Below, piece by piece: positions 48,468-57,837 of a stretch of DNA of 64,000 nucleotides (its first letter is position 1; every line of letters begins with the position of its first letter). This DNA comes from Streptomyces sp. ISL-1 (GTDB lineage: Bacteria; Actinomycetota; Actinomycetes; Streptomycetales; Streptomycetaceae), in assembly GCF_018614585.1 (NCBI RefSeq), contig NZ_JAGGOI010000023.1, forward strand, positions 62,001 to 126,000, in the 5' to 3' direction. The notes beneath the pieces were generated by a model. The model had not been told where the DNA came from. It ran no database searches and saw nothing but the letters and a program-made list of their open reading frames with translations. A program made the translations under genes and the position numbers.

Positions 48468-49058
48468 ATGACCGTCGTGGACACCGACAGGATCGACATG
48501 GCCGACGACAACGCCGAGCGCTTGGACGAGTGGTTCGAGAGGCTTGAGCAGATGCCCGTCCCCGAGGGAATGAAGGTTGAGATCGTCGGGGGAAGCGTCT
48601 TCATGTCGCCACAGCGGACCGTCCATTGGCAGATCATCCGCAGGATCGTCAGAGCGCTGGAAGACAAGTTCGGCATGGATGTCGAGGTGCTGTCGGACGT
48701 GCGCATCGATTTCCCCGGCCCGGAGAACGGCTTCTGCCCGGACGTGACCAAGCTCCGCGACGGAGCGGTGCAGGACAGCCGGGGCCGCTGGCGCTTCGAG
48801 GACGTGGAGTTCATCGCCGAGGTGATTTCCAAGGGCACCGCACTCAACGACTACGGCCCGAAGAAGATCGCCTACGCCGTCGCCGAAGTCCCCGTCTTCT
48901 TGATCGTCGACCCGTACACCGGCAAGTGCCTCCTCCACACCCAGCCAAAGGACGGGGACTACACGACCGAGACGAAGGTCGCCTTCGGGCAGCCGCTCGA
49001 CCTCACCAGCACGCCCCTCGGCCTCACCCTCACCACCGGTGAATTTCCCCGCGACTGA
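48468..49058 (+). CDS. Uma2-family (DUF820) putative endonuclease
   Basis: 196 residues from the ATG at 48468 behind GGGGAGGAG. The fold is PD-(D/E)xK-like: VEIVGGSVFMSPQRTVHWQI, DVRIDFPGPENGFCPDVTKL (the PD), VEFIAEVISKGTALNDYGPK (ExxS) followed by KKIAYAVAEVPVFLIVDP. These proteins are frequent in Streptomyces and cyanobacteria as stand-alone genes; no activity is well established. It is monocistronic here. Confidence 0.85.
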   Translation: MTVVDTDRIDMADDNAERLDEWFERLEQMPVPEGMKVEIVGGSVFMSPQRTVHWQIIRRIVRALEDKFGMDVEVLSDVRIDFPGPENGFCPDVTKLRDGAVQDSRGRWRFEDVEFIAEVISKGTALNDYGPKKIAYAVAEVPVFLIVDPYTGKCLLHTQPKDGDYTTETKVAFGQPLDLTSTPLGLTLTTGEFPRD

Positions 49059-49108
49059 CCCCGCCCGCCCTTGCCTCGAGCGCGCTCGAAGGCGTTGGCT
49101 TGGTTGTT

Positions 49109-50098
49109 ATGAAGTACACGCAGCTCGGACGCACCGGACTCAAGGTCAGCCGACTCGTCCTCGGGACGATGAACTTCGGGCCTCTCACCGATGAGGCCGA
49201 CAGTCACACCATCATGGACACCGCGCTCGGCGCGGGGATCAACTTCTTCGACACCGCCAATGTCTACGGCTGGGGGGAGAACAAGGGCCGCACCGAGGAG
49301 ATCGTCGGCAGCTGGTTCGCCAAGGGCGGCGAACGTCGCGACAAGGTCGTCCTCGCCACCAAGGTCTACGCCAACATGGCCGCCGAGGGCGACGCCTGGC
49401 CCAACCACGACAAGCTGTCAGCACTGAACATCCGCCGTGCCGTCGACGCCAGCCTCAAGCGGCTGCGGACCGACTACATCGACCTCTACCAGTTCCACCA
49501 CATCGACCGGGACACGCCCGTCGAGGAGATCTGGCAGGCGATCGACGTCCTCATCCAGCAGGGCAAGATCCTTTACGCGGGCTCCAGCAACTTCGCCGGC
49601 TGGAAGATCGCGCAGGCCAATGAGACCGCCCGCCGCCTCGGCTCGTTCGGCCTGGTCAGCGAGCAGTGCCTGTACAACCTCGCCGAACGCCGCGCCGAGA
49701 TGGAGGTCATCCCGGCCGCGCAGGAGTACGGCCTCGGCGTGATCCCGTGGTCGCCGCTGCAGGGCGGGCTGCTCGGGGGAGTCATCAAGAAGGAGACCCG
49801 GGGCGGACGGCGTGCCTCCGGCCGGGCCGCGGATGCGCTCGCCAATGCCGGGACCCGTGCGCAGATCCAGGCGTACGAGGACCTGCTCGAGAAGCACGGC
49901 CTGGAGCCGGGCGAGGTCGCGCTGGCCTGGCTGCTCACCCGGCCGGGGATCACCGGGCCCATCGTCGGACCGCGCACGGCGGACCAGCTCGCCTCGGCGC
50001 TGCGCGCCGTCGAGCTGGAGCTGAGCGACGAGGTGCTGTCCGCGCTGGACGAGATCTTCCCGGGGCCGGGGCCGTCCCCGGAGGCCTTCGCCTGGTAG
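49109..50098 (+). CDS. Aldo/keto reductase
   Basis: 329 residues from MKYTQLGRTGLKVSRLVLGT. The tetrad is visible: Asp and Tyr in NFFDTANVYGWGENKG, Lys in VVLATKVYANM, His in DLYQFHHIDRDTP. NADPH-binding C-terminal part: GITGPIVGPRTADQLASALR. It belongs to the bacterial YajO/general stress AKR group; substrate unknown. A terminator hairpin follows at about 50135-50172. Confidence 0.92.
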   Translation: MKYTQLGRTGLKVSRLVLGTMNFGPLTDEADSHTIMDTALGAGINFFDTANVYGWGENKGRTEEIVGSWFAKGGERRDKVVLATKVYANMAAEGDAWPNHDKLSALNIRRAVDASLKRLRTDYIDLYQFHHIDRDTPVEEIWQAIDVLIQQGKILYAGSSNFAGWKIAQANETARRLGSFGLVSEQCLYNLAERRAEMEVIPAAQEYGLGVIPWSPLQGGLLGGVIKKETRGGRRASGRAADALANAGTRAQIQAYEDLLEKHGLEPGEVALAWLLTRPGITGPIVGPRTADQLASALRAVELELSDEVLSALDEIFPGPGPSPEAFAW

Positions 50099-50134
50099 GG
50101 CCGGGGCCCGGCCAGGGCTCCGAAGCGCTGCGGC

Positions 50135-50172
50135 GGCCGGTGGTCGGTCAGGGTTACTGGCCGACCACGGCC
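50135..50172. terminator. Bidirectional hairpin between convergent genes
   Basis: ggccggtggtcgg (50135-50147) pairs with ccgaccacggcc (50161-50172). It lies between the AKR stop and the small membrane-protein gene, whose last codons and stop (50154) it includes. Confidence 0.6.
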
Positions 50173-50243
50173 GCCACGGCGACGATCACGAACATCAGCA
50201 CGAGCACGCCGGCCATGATCTGGTTTCTGGTCTTTGGATTCAC
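50154..50243 (-). CDS. 29-residue single-helix membrane protein
   Basis: GTG start at 50243 and TAA stop at 50154. VNPKTRNQIM leads into a single membrane helix (AGVLVLMFVIVAVAAVVGQ) that runs to the end. Basic residues lie at the N-terminus, so that side stays in the cytoplasm. It begins 9 bases after the thpR stop on the same strand, so it is probably co-transcribed. I recall nearly identical short proteins in other Streptomyces, which supports a real gene. Function unknown. Confidence 0.65.
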   Translation of the reverse strand: MNPKTRNQIMAGVLVLMFVIVAVAAVVGQ

Positions 50244-50252
50244 GCTACGAGG

Positions 50253-50822
50253 TTAACTCGCCCGTTCGAGTGGCCAGGACCCGACCGTCTCGTACCGCGG
50301 CTGCTCGCCCAGCACCCCGCTCACCGGCAGATTGCTGCGTACGAGCGCGACCTCGGTCACCTCCCAGGGCGTGCCCTCGAAGGTGTCGAGCTCCTCGACG
50401 TACGGGCGCAGATCCGCATCGTCGCGGCTGCGGGCGATCGTGAGATGCGGGTGGTAGCGGCGGTGCTCCTCCATGCCGACCCCGGCCCGCCGGGCCGCCG
50501 CGTCCGCGCGTTCCGCGAGCAGGCGCATCTCCTCCAGGCCGCCCGCCGCGCCCGCCCACAGCGCACGTCGGCCGAACCGTCCGCCGCGATGGAGGCGCAG
50601 CGGGAAGGCCGCGGTCCGGTGGGCGGCCCGCCCGAGCCGCTCGTGCAGCTCGGGGAGCAGGACGTCGTCGACCTCGCCCATGAAGGCGAGTGTGAAGTGC
50701 CAGCCGTCCCGGCCGGTCCAGCGCAGGCTGTCCGCGCCGGGCAGGTTCCTCAACCGGTCGACGGCGCGGGCGAGTTCACCTACGGCCGAGGCCGGCGGCA
50801 GTACGGCAGCGAAGAGTCTCAT
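50253..50822 (-). CDS. thpR: RNA 2',3'-cyclic phosphodiesterase (ThpR / 2'-5' RNA ligase family)
   Basis: 189 residues from MRLFAAVLPPASAVGELARA (a GTG six codons upstream is possible). Two HxTx motifs define the family: GWHFTLAFMGEVDD and RYHPHLTIARSR. It opens 2',3'-cyclic phosphates on RNA, with reversible 2'-5' ligation in vitro. It is followed by the small membrane-protein gene. Confidence 0.92.
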   Translation of the reverse strand: MRLFAAVLPPASAVGELARAVDRLRNLPGADSLRWTGRDGWHFTLAFMGEVDDVLLPELHERLGRAAHRTAAFPLRLHRGGRFGRRALWAGAAGGLEEMRLLAERADAAARRAGVGMEEHRRYHPHLTIARSRDDADLRPYVEELDTFEGTPWEVTEVALVRSNLPVSGVLGEQPRYETVGSWPLERAS

Positions 50823-51029
50823 CCCCCGAGTCTGACCCAAACGGGGGCGGTACGGGACGGGTGAAGCCGATGTCCTGAGGGCCTCGGGCCCGAGCCGTAC
50901 CGATCGCGGGGCCCGCCCCGTACAGACGACGGCACGGGCGGTCGCACCCCGGTCGCCCGGGGCAGGGGCACCGCGGTCGCCCGAGGCGGCCGTACGGACC
51001 GCGCGCCCGCCCGCGACGGGCGGCGCCGC

Positions 51030-52346
51030 TCACGCCGCCGTCGCCAGCTCTTCCTTCGAGACGAACTCCACATGCGTGCGTCCCCGCCGCAGATCTATTT
51101 TGAGGCGCAGCCCGCCCACACGGGCGAGCATCACGCCGACTCCGATCGCCGCGACCAGCGCCACCGTGCCGCCCGCCGCGAGGCCGATCCGCGGTCCGTA
51201 CGTGTCGGTGATCCAGCCGACGAGGGGCGCGCCCACTGGCGTACCGCCCACGAAGACCATCATGAACAGGCTCATCACACGGCCCCGCATGGCCGGTTCC
51301 GTCGCCATCTGAATGCTGGAGTTGGCCGTGACGTTGACCGTCAGGCCGAACATCCCGATCGGCACCATCAGCAACGCGAAGATCCAGAACCTCGGCGCGA
51401 ACGCCGTCACGATCTCCAGGACGCCGAACATCACCGCCGCGCCCACCAGCACCCGCAGTCGCGAGGTGCCGCGCCGGGCGGCGAGCAGCGCGCCCGACAG
51501 GGAACCGACCGCCAGCAGCGTGTTGAGCAGGCCGTACGTACTCGCGCCCGAGTGGTAGACGTTGTTGACGAAGGCCGACAGCCAGATCGGGAAGTTGAAG
51601 CCGAAGGTGCCGATGAAGCCGACGAGGACGATCGGCCAGATCAGCTCGGGCCGGCCCGCGACGTACTGCAGCCCTTCCCGCAGCTGTCCCTTGGCGCGGG
51701 GTGCGCGCTTGACCTTGTGCAGCTCGCTGTTGCGCATCAGCAGCAGGCCCGCGATGGGCGCGACGAAGGACAGACCGTTCAGCAGGAAGGCGTAACCGCT
51801 GCCCACGGCCGTGATCAGCACACCGGCGACGGCCGGGCCGACCAGCCGCGCGGACTGGAAGTTGGCGGAGTTGAGGCTCACCGCGTTGCCCAGTTGCTCC
51901 GGGCCGACCATCTCCACGACGAACGACTGGCGCGCCGGGTTGTCGACGACGGTGACGAGACCGAGCAGGAAGGCCGTGAGGTAGACGTGCCACACCTGGA
52001 CATGGCCGCTGAGGGTGAGAACGGCGAGCGCCAGGCCGGTGAGCCCCATCGCGACCTGGGTGGCCAGCAGCAACGGCCGCTTGGGAAGCCGGTCCGCGAG
52101 CACGCCGCCGTACAGGCCGAACAGAAGCATGGGCAGGAACTGCAGCGCGATGGTGATGCCGACGGCGGACGCGGATCCGGTCAGCGTCAGCACCAGCCAG
52201 TCCTGGGCGATGCGCTGCATCCAGGTGCCGGTGTTGGAGACCACTTGCCCGGTGGCGAAGAGCCGGTAGTTACGGATCTTCAGCGAGCTGAACATGGTTG
52301 TAGGGGCTGGTGCGGGTGCGGAGTCTGCTCCGGGTCCCGTACTCAA
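51030..52346 (-). CDS. MFS efflux transporter
   Basis: 438 residues starting at a TTG (LSTGPGADSAPAPAP) because AGGAGG lies nine bases before it; no ATG or GTG is as well placed, and the first ATG is at FSSLKIRNY 15 codons on. Twelve helices; motif A appears as YGGVLADRLPKRPLLLATQV, and motif C-like VVDNPARQSFVVEMVGPEQL marks the enterobactin-exporter-like (EntS/MFS_3) group. It follows the MarR gene with a 28-base gap, so the two form a regulated drug-efflux operon. Confidence 0.88.
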   Translation of the reverse strand: MSTGPGADSAPAPAPTTMFSSLKIRNYRLFATGQVVSNTGTWMQRIAQDWLVLTLTGSASAVGITIALQFLPMLLFGLYGGVLADRLPKRPLLLATQVAMGLTGLALAVLTLSGHVQVWHVYLTAFLLGLVTVVDNPARQSFVVEMVGPEQLGNAVSLNSANFQSARLVGPAVAGVLITAVGSGYAFLLNGLSFVAPIAGLLLMRNSELHKVKRAPRAKGQLREGLQYVAGRPELIWPIVLVGFIGTFGFNFPIWLSAFVNNVYHSGASTYGLLNTLLAVGSLSGALLAARRGTSRLRVLVGAAVMFGVLEIVTAFAPRFWIFALLMVPIGMFGLTVNVTANSSIQMATEPAMRGRVMSLFMMVFVGGTPVGAPLVGWITDTYGPRIGLAAGGTVALVAAIGVGVMLARVGGLRLKIDLRRGRTHVEFVSKEELATAA

Positions 52347-52374
52347 AAGCGTTCGCCTCCTCAAAGGTGCTCGG

Positions 52375-52824
52375 TTACAGGTGTGCGAGCTTTTCCAGCA
52401 CGGGGGCGGCTGCGCGCAGCTTCGCCCACTCGTCCTCGTCCAGTCCTTCGGCGAGCGTGGCCAGCCAGGCGTTCCGCTTGCGGCGGCTCTCCTCGAGCAT
52501 GGCTTCCGCCTCCTCGGTCTGGCTGACCACTTTCTGCCGGCGGTCGTCGGGGTGCGGCTCCTGCCGTACCAGCCCCTTGGCCTCGAGCAACGCCACTATC
52601 CGGGTCATGGACGGCGGTTGGACATGCTCCTTGCGGGCCAGCTCGCCCGGGGTGGCGGAGCCGCAACGGGCGAGGGTGCCGAGCACCGACATCTCGGTGG
52701 GGCTCAGCGATTCGTCGACGCGCTGATGCTTCAGGCGTCGGCCCAGCCGCATCACGGCCGAGCGGAGAGCGTTCACGGCGGCGACGTCAGCGTCGCTGCC
52801 GGGGGACAGGTCGGGCATGTTCAT
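52375..52824 (-). CDS. MarR-family regulator of the MFS gene
   Basis: 149 residues; starts at ATG 52824 or at the ATG two codons later. Winged helix: LSPTEMSVLGTLARCGSATP, GELARKEHVQPPSMTRIVAL, LEAKGLVRQEPHPDDRRQKV. It is the first gene of the pair and a palindrome overlaps its upstream edge, fitting autorepression relieved by a drug-like ligand. Confidence 0.92.
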   Translation of the reverse strand: MNMPDLSPGSDADVAAVNALRSAVMRLGRRLKHQRVDESLSPTEMSVLGTLARCGSATPGELARKEHVQPPSMTRIVALLEAKGLVRQEPHPDDRRQKVVSQTEEAEAMLEESRRKRNAWLATLAEGLDEDEWAKLRAAAPVLEKLAHL

Positions 52825-52828
52825 TAGC

Positions 52829-52840
52829 GTAACTCATTAC
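52829..52840. promoter_or_regulatory. Palindrome at the marR-MFS operon start
   Basis: gtaactcattac: GTAA and TTAC arms around four bases, beginning 5 bases upstream of the regulator ATG. A MarR-type site is plausible. Confidence 0.4.
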
Positions 52841-52958
52841 CCTCTCTAAAGACCAGCCGGTATGCGCGTCGGCCGAAAGATGACTGTGTCACCCATATGA
52901 GTGAGAGAGATCCGGAAAGTGACGCACCGGCCACAGTGATCCGGCAACCCTGACTGAC

Positions 52959-53141
52959 ATGGGATCGACAGTGCTCAGCCTCCGGATAGACGGTGAGCTG
53001 CTCGACCGTCTCAGGCACCACGCCGCCAGACGCGGAATGAGCGTCCAGGACTATGTGGTCCGGACGCTCATTCGCGATGATTTCGACGAACGCTTCAAGG
53101 CGGCGGTCGACGAGACGGAGAAGTTCTACGGGCTTACGTGA
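52959..53141 (+). CDS. Small ribbon-helix-helix protein
   Basis: 60 residues. STVLSLRIDGELLDRLRHHA gives the DNA-contacting strand and first helix; ARRGMSVQDYVVRTLIRDDF gives the second helix; a short acidic tail ends ETEKFYGLT. It looks like an RHH/CopG-type DNA-binding protein or a lone antitoxin; no toxin gene is adjacent. No strong Shine-Dalgarno is visible. Convergent with the permease gene. Confidence 0.75.
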   Translation: MGSTVLSLRIDGELLDRLRHHAARRGMSVQDYVVRTLIRDDFDERFKAAVDETEKFYGLT

Positions 53142-53178
53142 GGCGCCGCGCGTGCAGCGCCGCGCCGCGTGAAGCGCC

Positions 53179-54633
53179 TTACGCGAGACCCAGTGCCGGC
53201 ATCGCGTAGTAGAAGACGAAGACCGCGGACACCACATACATGGCGACGGGCACCTCGCGGCCCCTGCCGGCCGCCAGCCGCAGCACGCTGAAGGCGATGA
53301 AGCCGATGCCGATGCCGTTGGTGATGGAGTACGTGAACGGCATCATCACCATCGCCAGGAACGCCGGGACGGCGACGGTGAAGTCGTTCCAGTCGATGTC
53401 CCGTACCGACCCCGCCAGGATCAGGAAGCCCACCGCCACCAGCGCGGGCGTCGCCGCCTGGGACGGGACCATGGTGGCGATCGGCGTGAGGAACAGCGCC
53501 GCCGAGAAGAGCGCACCGGTGACGACGGACGCCAGACCGGTACGGGCCCCCTCACCGACGCCCGCAGTGGACTCGACGAAGCATGTCGCGGCTGACGACG
53601 AGGTCGAGCCGCCCGCGGCCACCGCGATGCCGTCGACGAACAGCACCTTGTTGATGCCGGGGAGGTTGCCGTCCTTGTCCATCAGCTTGGCCTCGTCGCC
53701 GACGCCGAGGATCGTGCCCATCGCGTCGAAGAAGCACGACAGCAGCACGGTGAAGACGAACAGCACGCCCGTCAGATAGCCGACCTTCCCGAAGCCGCCG
53801 AACAGGCTGACCTCGCCCACCAGCCCGAAGTCCGGCGACGCGACCGGGTTGCCCGGCCACTGCGGCGTGGTCAGGCCCCAGGACGGGACCGTCGCCACCG
53901 CGTCGATGACCATGGCGACGATCGTCATCGCGACGATCGAGATGAGGATCGCGCCCGGCACCTTACGGATGATCAGCGCGAGCGTGAGCAGCGTACCGAG
54001 GACGAAGACGAGGACCGGCCAGCCGTCCAGGTGGCCGCCCATGCCCAGCTGAAGCGGGACGGTGGTCTTGGCGATGTCCGGGATACGGGAGACGAAGCCC
54101 GAGTCCACCAGGCCGATCAGCATGATGAAGAGGCCGATGCCGATCGCGATGCCCTTGCGCAGGCTGCGCGGCACGGCGTTCATCACGCGCTCGCGCAGAC
54201 CGGTGGCGACCAGCAGCATCACGATGAAGCCCGCGAGTACGACCATGCCCATCGCGTCCGGCCAGGACATCCGGGGCGCGAGCTGGAGAGCCACGACGGT
54301 GTTCACGCCGAGTCCGGCGGCAAGAGCGATCGGGACATTGCCGATGACGCCCATGAGCAGCGTGGAGAAGGCCGCGGTGAGCACGGTGGCGGTGACCAGC
54401 TGGCCGGTGTCCAGCTGGTGCCCGTACATGTCCTTCGCGCTGCCGAGGATGATCGGGTTCAGCACGATGATGTAGGCCATCGCAAAGAAGGTGGCGAATC
54501 CGCCGCGCACCTCGCGGGCGACCGTGGAGCCGCGCTCCGAGATCTTGAAGAAGCGGTCCAGGTGGTTCTGCGGCTGCTGACCGGAAGCCGGCGGCTGCGG
54601 GCCTTCGACCGAGACGGTGGCCATGGGAGACAT
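53179..54633 (-). CDS. NCS2-family purine permease (AzgA-like)
   Basis: 484 residues from the ATG giving MSPMATVSVEG (GAGG seven bases upstream); the open frame reaches 54717. It is an integral membrane protein with about 14 helices: GGFATFFAMAYIIVLNPIIL, VALAAGLGVNT-type segment (ALAAGLGVNTVVALQLAPRM), FFDAMGTILGVGDEAKLMDK, and GGSTSSSAATCFVESTAGVG, which contains the substrate-site residues of the AzgA/GhxP guanine-hypoxanthine group. Proton-coupled uptake of purine bases is the likely role. Confidence 0.93.
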   Translation of the reverse strand: MSPMATVSVEGPQPPASGQQPQNHLDRFFKISERGSTVAREVRGGFATFFAMAYIIVLNPIILGSAKDMYGHQLDTGQLVTATVLTAAFSTLLMGVIGNVPIALAAGLGVNTVVALQLAPRMSWPDAMGMVVLAGFIVMLLVATGLRERVMNAVPRSLRKGIAIGIGLFIMLIGLVDSGFVSRIPDIAKTTVPLQLGMGGHLDGWPVLVFVLGTLLTLALIIRKVPGAILISIVAMTIVAMVIDAVATVPSWGLTTPQWPGNPVASPDFGLVGEVSLFGGFGKVGYLTGVLFVFTVLLSCFFDAMGTILGVGDEAKLMDKDGNLPGINKVLFVDGIAVAAGGSTSSSAATCFVESTAGVGEGARTGLASVVTGALFSAALFLTPIATMVPSQAATPALVAVGFLILAGSVRDIDWNDFTVAVPAFLAMVMMPFTYSITNGIGIGFIAFSVLRLAAGRGREVPVAMYVVSAVFVFYYAMPALGLA

Positions 54634-54806
54634 GCGGAACCTCAGTCGTACAGGGGGTGGACTTGGATGTTTGCACGAATAATTCAGGCCAACGGCAAAC
54701 CGTTTCAGTATGAACACATAAAGCGAAGACCGCTATCTCCGCGCGTAGACCTCCTGGGTGACCCAGCCACCCGAACGGCTGGTCGGGCGCCGCCTACACT
54801 GTGCGC

Positions 54807-55166
54807 ATGGCGAAGTGGACCCCCAAGCACGAGGCACCCGAGCCCCTGGAGGGGCCCGTCGTCGCCACCGTCGTCGGCGGCACGATCCTCTGGTTCGTCC
54901 TCTTCGTCGCGCAGATCCCTTTCTACAGCTGGTTCGAAGACCGCGACCTGATGTGGTGGGTGTGGACATGCCTGGCCGGCGCCGGTCTCGGGCTGATCGG
55001 CATCTGGTACGTGCGGGGGCGGGAGGCTGCGATCAAGCGCACGGCGGCCGCCGAGGCGACCCCGGCAGCGGACGGCGGCGCGGCAGCTGACAGCGGCGCG
55101 ACAGCGGACAACGGCGGGGCAGCGGGGGACAACGGCGGGGGCGCCGCGACCGACGAAGGCAAGTGA
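54807..55166 (+). CDS. DUF2530 membrane protein
   Basis: 119 residues from the ATG giving MAKWTPKHEAPEPLEGPVVA. A TACACT -10 box (54795-54800) ends 6 bases before it, so this start is likely leaderless; a frame-mate two codons upstream is less likely. Two helices (ATVVGGTILWFVLFVAQIPF; VWTCLAGAGLGLIGIWYV) form the DUF2530 domain, and the last 45 residues are an Ala/Gly/Asp repeat (GGAAADSGATADNGG). Role unknown; it is divergent from the purine permease. Confidence 0.85.
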   Translation: MAKWTPKHEAPEPLEGPVVATVVGGTILWFVLFVAQIPFYSWFEDRDLMWWVWTCLAGAGLGLIGIWYVRGREAAIKRTAAAEATPAADGGAAADSGATADNGGAAGDNGGGAATDEGK

Positions 55167-55271
55167 CCCGTACGGCGCTTGTAGTGCCAGGGGACGATTC
55201 GCGTCCGACCGGGGTCTGACTTCGGCGCACTCGGCGGGTGAACCGGTCCTTCCGGCCGTACCGTCGAAACC

Positions 55272-57725
55272 ATGACGCAGCGGGCGAGGATCGACACGAA
55301 CGGCCCGGAGCCGCGCCGACCCCTCATCGACGCGGGAGCCGAGCTCGACCCCGTACACCCGATGAAGCTCCCCCTGTCAGCGATCGCGCCGCGCGGGCTG
55401 ACGACGGCGGAGGTCGCCGAGCGGGTCGCGCGGGGCGAGGTCAACGACGTACCGGTCCGCTCCTCGCGCTCCACCGTCGACATCATCCGCGCCAATGTGT
55501 TCACCCGCTTCAACGCCATCATCGGCGTGCTGTGGGTGATCATGCTCTTCGTCGCGCCCATCCAGGACAGCCTCTTCGGCTTTGTGATCATCGCCAACAC
55601 CGGCATCGGCATCATCCAGGAGCTGCGCGCCAAGAAGACGCTGGACGGGCTCGCGCTCATCGGCGAGGCCAGACCGACGGTGCGACGCGACGGCATGGCC
55701 GCGGAAATCTCCACCTCCGAGATCGTCCTCGGCGATCTCGTCGAACTCGGGCCCGGCGACAAGGTCGTCGTGGACGGCAAGGTGGCGGAGGCGGACAGCC
55801 TGGAGATCGACGAGTCGCTGCTGACGGGTGAGGCCGACCCGGTCGTCAAGCAGCCGGGCGACCAGGTGATGTCGGGGAGCTTCGTGGTCGCGGGCAGCGG
55901 GGCGTTCAAGGCGACGAAGGTGGGGCGCGAGGCATACGCGGCTCAGCTCGCGGAGGAGGCGTCCCGGTTCACGCTCGTCCACTCCGAACTGCGCAGCGGC
56001 ATCTCGACGATCCTCAAGTACGTGACCTGGATGATGATCCCGACCTCGATCGGGCTCATCATCAGCCAGCTGGTCGTCAAGAACACCAACTTCAAGGACT
56101 CGGTGGCCAGGACCGTCGGCGGCATCGTGCCGATGATCCCCGAGGGGCTTGTGCTGCTGACCTCGGTCGCCTTCGCGATCGGCGTCATCCGGCTCGGCCG
56201 CAAGCAGTGCCTGGTGCAGGAACTGCCCGCGATCGAGGGGCTCGCGCGGGTGGACGTCGTCTGCCTCGACAAGACGGGCACGCTGACGGAAGCGGGCATG
56301 GACGTCGCCGAGCTGCGGCAGCTGAGCGGCTCGGACGAGACGTACATCCACAAAGTCCTGGGGGCGCTCGGCGAGTCCGACCCCCGGCCCAACGCGTCCC
56401 TCCAGGCGATCATCGACGCGTATCCCGACAGCAAGGACTGGCGCTGCACGGAGTCGATGCCCTTCTCCTCGGCGCGCAAGTACAGCGGTGCGAGCTTCAG
56501 CGAGGGCAACGGCGAGAGCTCCACGTGGCTGCTGGGCGCGCCCGATGTGCTGCTGCCGACGGGTGATCCGGCGCTGGCCGAGATCGACCAGCTCAACGAG
56601 CAGGGCCTACGGGTGCTGCTGCTCGCCCGGGCCGCGGGCGAGCTGGACGCGCCGGCCGTCACGGCTGGGGCCGAGCCGACCGCGCTGGTGGTGCTGGAGC
56701 AGCGGCTGCGGCCCGACGCCTCCGACACGCTGCGTTACTTCGACGACCAGAACGTCGCGGCGAAGGTCATCTCGGGCGACAACGCGGTGTCGGTGAGCGC
56801 GGTGGCCGGAAAGCTGGGTCTGGCCGGCGCGCGGAACACCGTGGACGCGCGCCGACTCCCCACGGAGCGGGCAGGGATGGCCACTGCCCTGGACGCCAAC
56901 TCGGTCTTCGGCCGGGTCACCCCGCAGCAGAAGCGCGACATGGTGGGCGCGCTGCAGTCCCACGGCCACACCGTCGCGATGACGGGCGACGGCGTCAACG
57001 ACGTCCTGGCACTGAAGGACGCGGACATCGGCGTCTCGATGGGCTCCGGCTCGGAGGCGACGCGCGCGGTGGCCCAGATCGTGCTGCTCAACAACAGCTT
57101 CGCCACGCTGCCTTCGGTGGTGGCGGAGGGGCGCCGGGTCATCGGCAACATCACCCGGGTCGCCACGCTCTTTTTGACCAAGACGGTGTACTCCGTGCTG
57201 CTGGCGATCCTGGTTGTGTGCAGCCAGGTCGAATACCCCTTCCTGCCAAGGCACTTGACGCTGTTGTCGACGCTGACCATCGGCGTACCGGCGTTCTTCC
57301 TGGCGCTGGCCCCGAACAAGGAGCGCGCGAAGCCGCACTTCGTACGCAGGGTGATGCGGTACGCGATCCCCGCGGGCGTGATCGCGGCGGCGGCCACCTT
57401 CGCCACGTATCTGCTGGCCCGCTCGCACTACAGCGGCCCGGGCGCACTGGACGCGGAGACGAGCGCGGCGACGCTGACGCTGTTCCTGGTCTCGATGTGG
57501 GTCCTGGCGATCATCGCCCGCCCGTACACGTGGTGGCGGGTGTGCCTGGTGGCGGCGATGGGGGCCTGCTTCCTGATCGTGCTGATGGTGCCGTGGCTGC
57601 AGCACTTCTTCGCGCTGAAGCTGGTGGGGACGACGATGCCGTGGGGCGCGGTGGGGATCGCGGCGACGGGGGCGGTGCTGCTGGAGGTGGCGTGGCGGGT
57701 GGTGGACCGGCGGTTCGCCGCGTAG
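55272..57725 (+). CDS. Cation-translocating P-type ATPase (CtpE-like)
   Basis: 817 residues. TGEADPVV (actuator), a helix 4 segment GIVPMIPEGLVLLTSV, the phosphorylation site CLDKTGTLTEAG, and the hinge TGDGVNDVLALKDADIGVSMG. No N-terminal metal-binding CxxC or His-rich part and no CPC in helix 4, so it is not a heavy-metal (P1B) pump. The layout resembles mycobacterial CtpE, a calcium transporter, a P2-like group. About ten helices; the last six follow the hinge. A strong terminator lies after it. Confidence 0.92.
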   Translation: MTQRARIDTNGPEPRRPLIDAGAELDPVHPMKLPLSAIAPRGLTTAEVAERVARGEVNDVPVRSSRSTVDIIRANVFTRFNAIIGVLWVIMLFVAPIQDSLFGFVIIANTGIGIIQELRAKKTLDGLALIGEARPTVRRDGMAAEISTSEIVLGDLVELGPGDKVVVDGKVAEADSLEIDESLLTGEADPVVKQPGDQVMSGSFVVAGSGAFKATKVGREAYAAQLAEEASRFTLVHSELRSGISTILKYVTWMMIPTSIGLIISQLVVKNTNFKDSVARTVGGIVPMIPEGLVLLTSVAFAIGVIRLGRKQCLVQELPAIEGLARVDVVCLDKTGTLTEAGMDVAELRQLSGSDETYIHKVLGALGESDPRPNASLQAIIDAYPDSKDWRCTESMPFSSARKYSGASFSEGNGESSTWLLGAPDVLLPTGDPALAEIDQLNEQGLRVLLLARAAGELDAPAVTAGAEPTALVVLEQRLRPDASDTLRYFDDQNVAAKVISGDNAVSVSAVAGKLGLAGARNTVDARRLPTERAGMATALDANSVFGRVTPQQKRDMVGALQSHGHTVAMTGDGVNDVLALKDADIGVSMGSGSEATRAVAQIVLLNNSFATLPSVVAEGRRVIGNITRVATLFLTKTVYSVLLAILVVCSQVEYPFLPRHLTLLSTLTIGVPAFFLALAPNKERAKPHFVRRVMRYAIPAGVIAAAATFATYLLARSHYSGPGALDAETSAATLTLFLVSMWVLAIIARPYTWWRVCLVAAMGACFLIVLMVPWLQHFFALKLVGTTMPWGAVGIAATGAVLLEVAWRVVDRRFAA

Positions 57726-57778
57726 GAGGGCTCTTGCCAGCAGTGCAGCACCTCCTCGGCGGCATGCGCCGAGATACG

Positions 57779-57816
57779 GGAAAGGGCCCGCACCGGTATC
57801 GTTGCGGGCCCTTTCC
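57779..57816. terminator. Strong bidirectional terminator
   Basis: Perfect 14-bp stem, ggaaagggcccgca (57779-57792) and tgcgggccctttcc (57803-57816), with a 10-base loop and T-rich ends on both sides, between the P-type ATPase (+) and the convergent YcxB-like gene (-). Confidence 0.9.
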
Positions 57817-57837
57817 TTCAGGGCGGATTCCCTCGGG

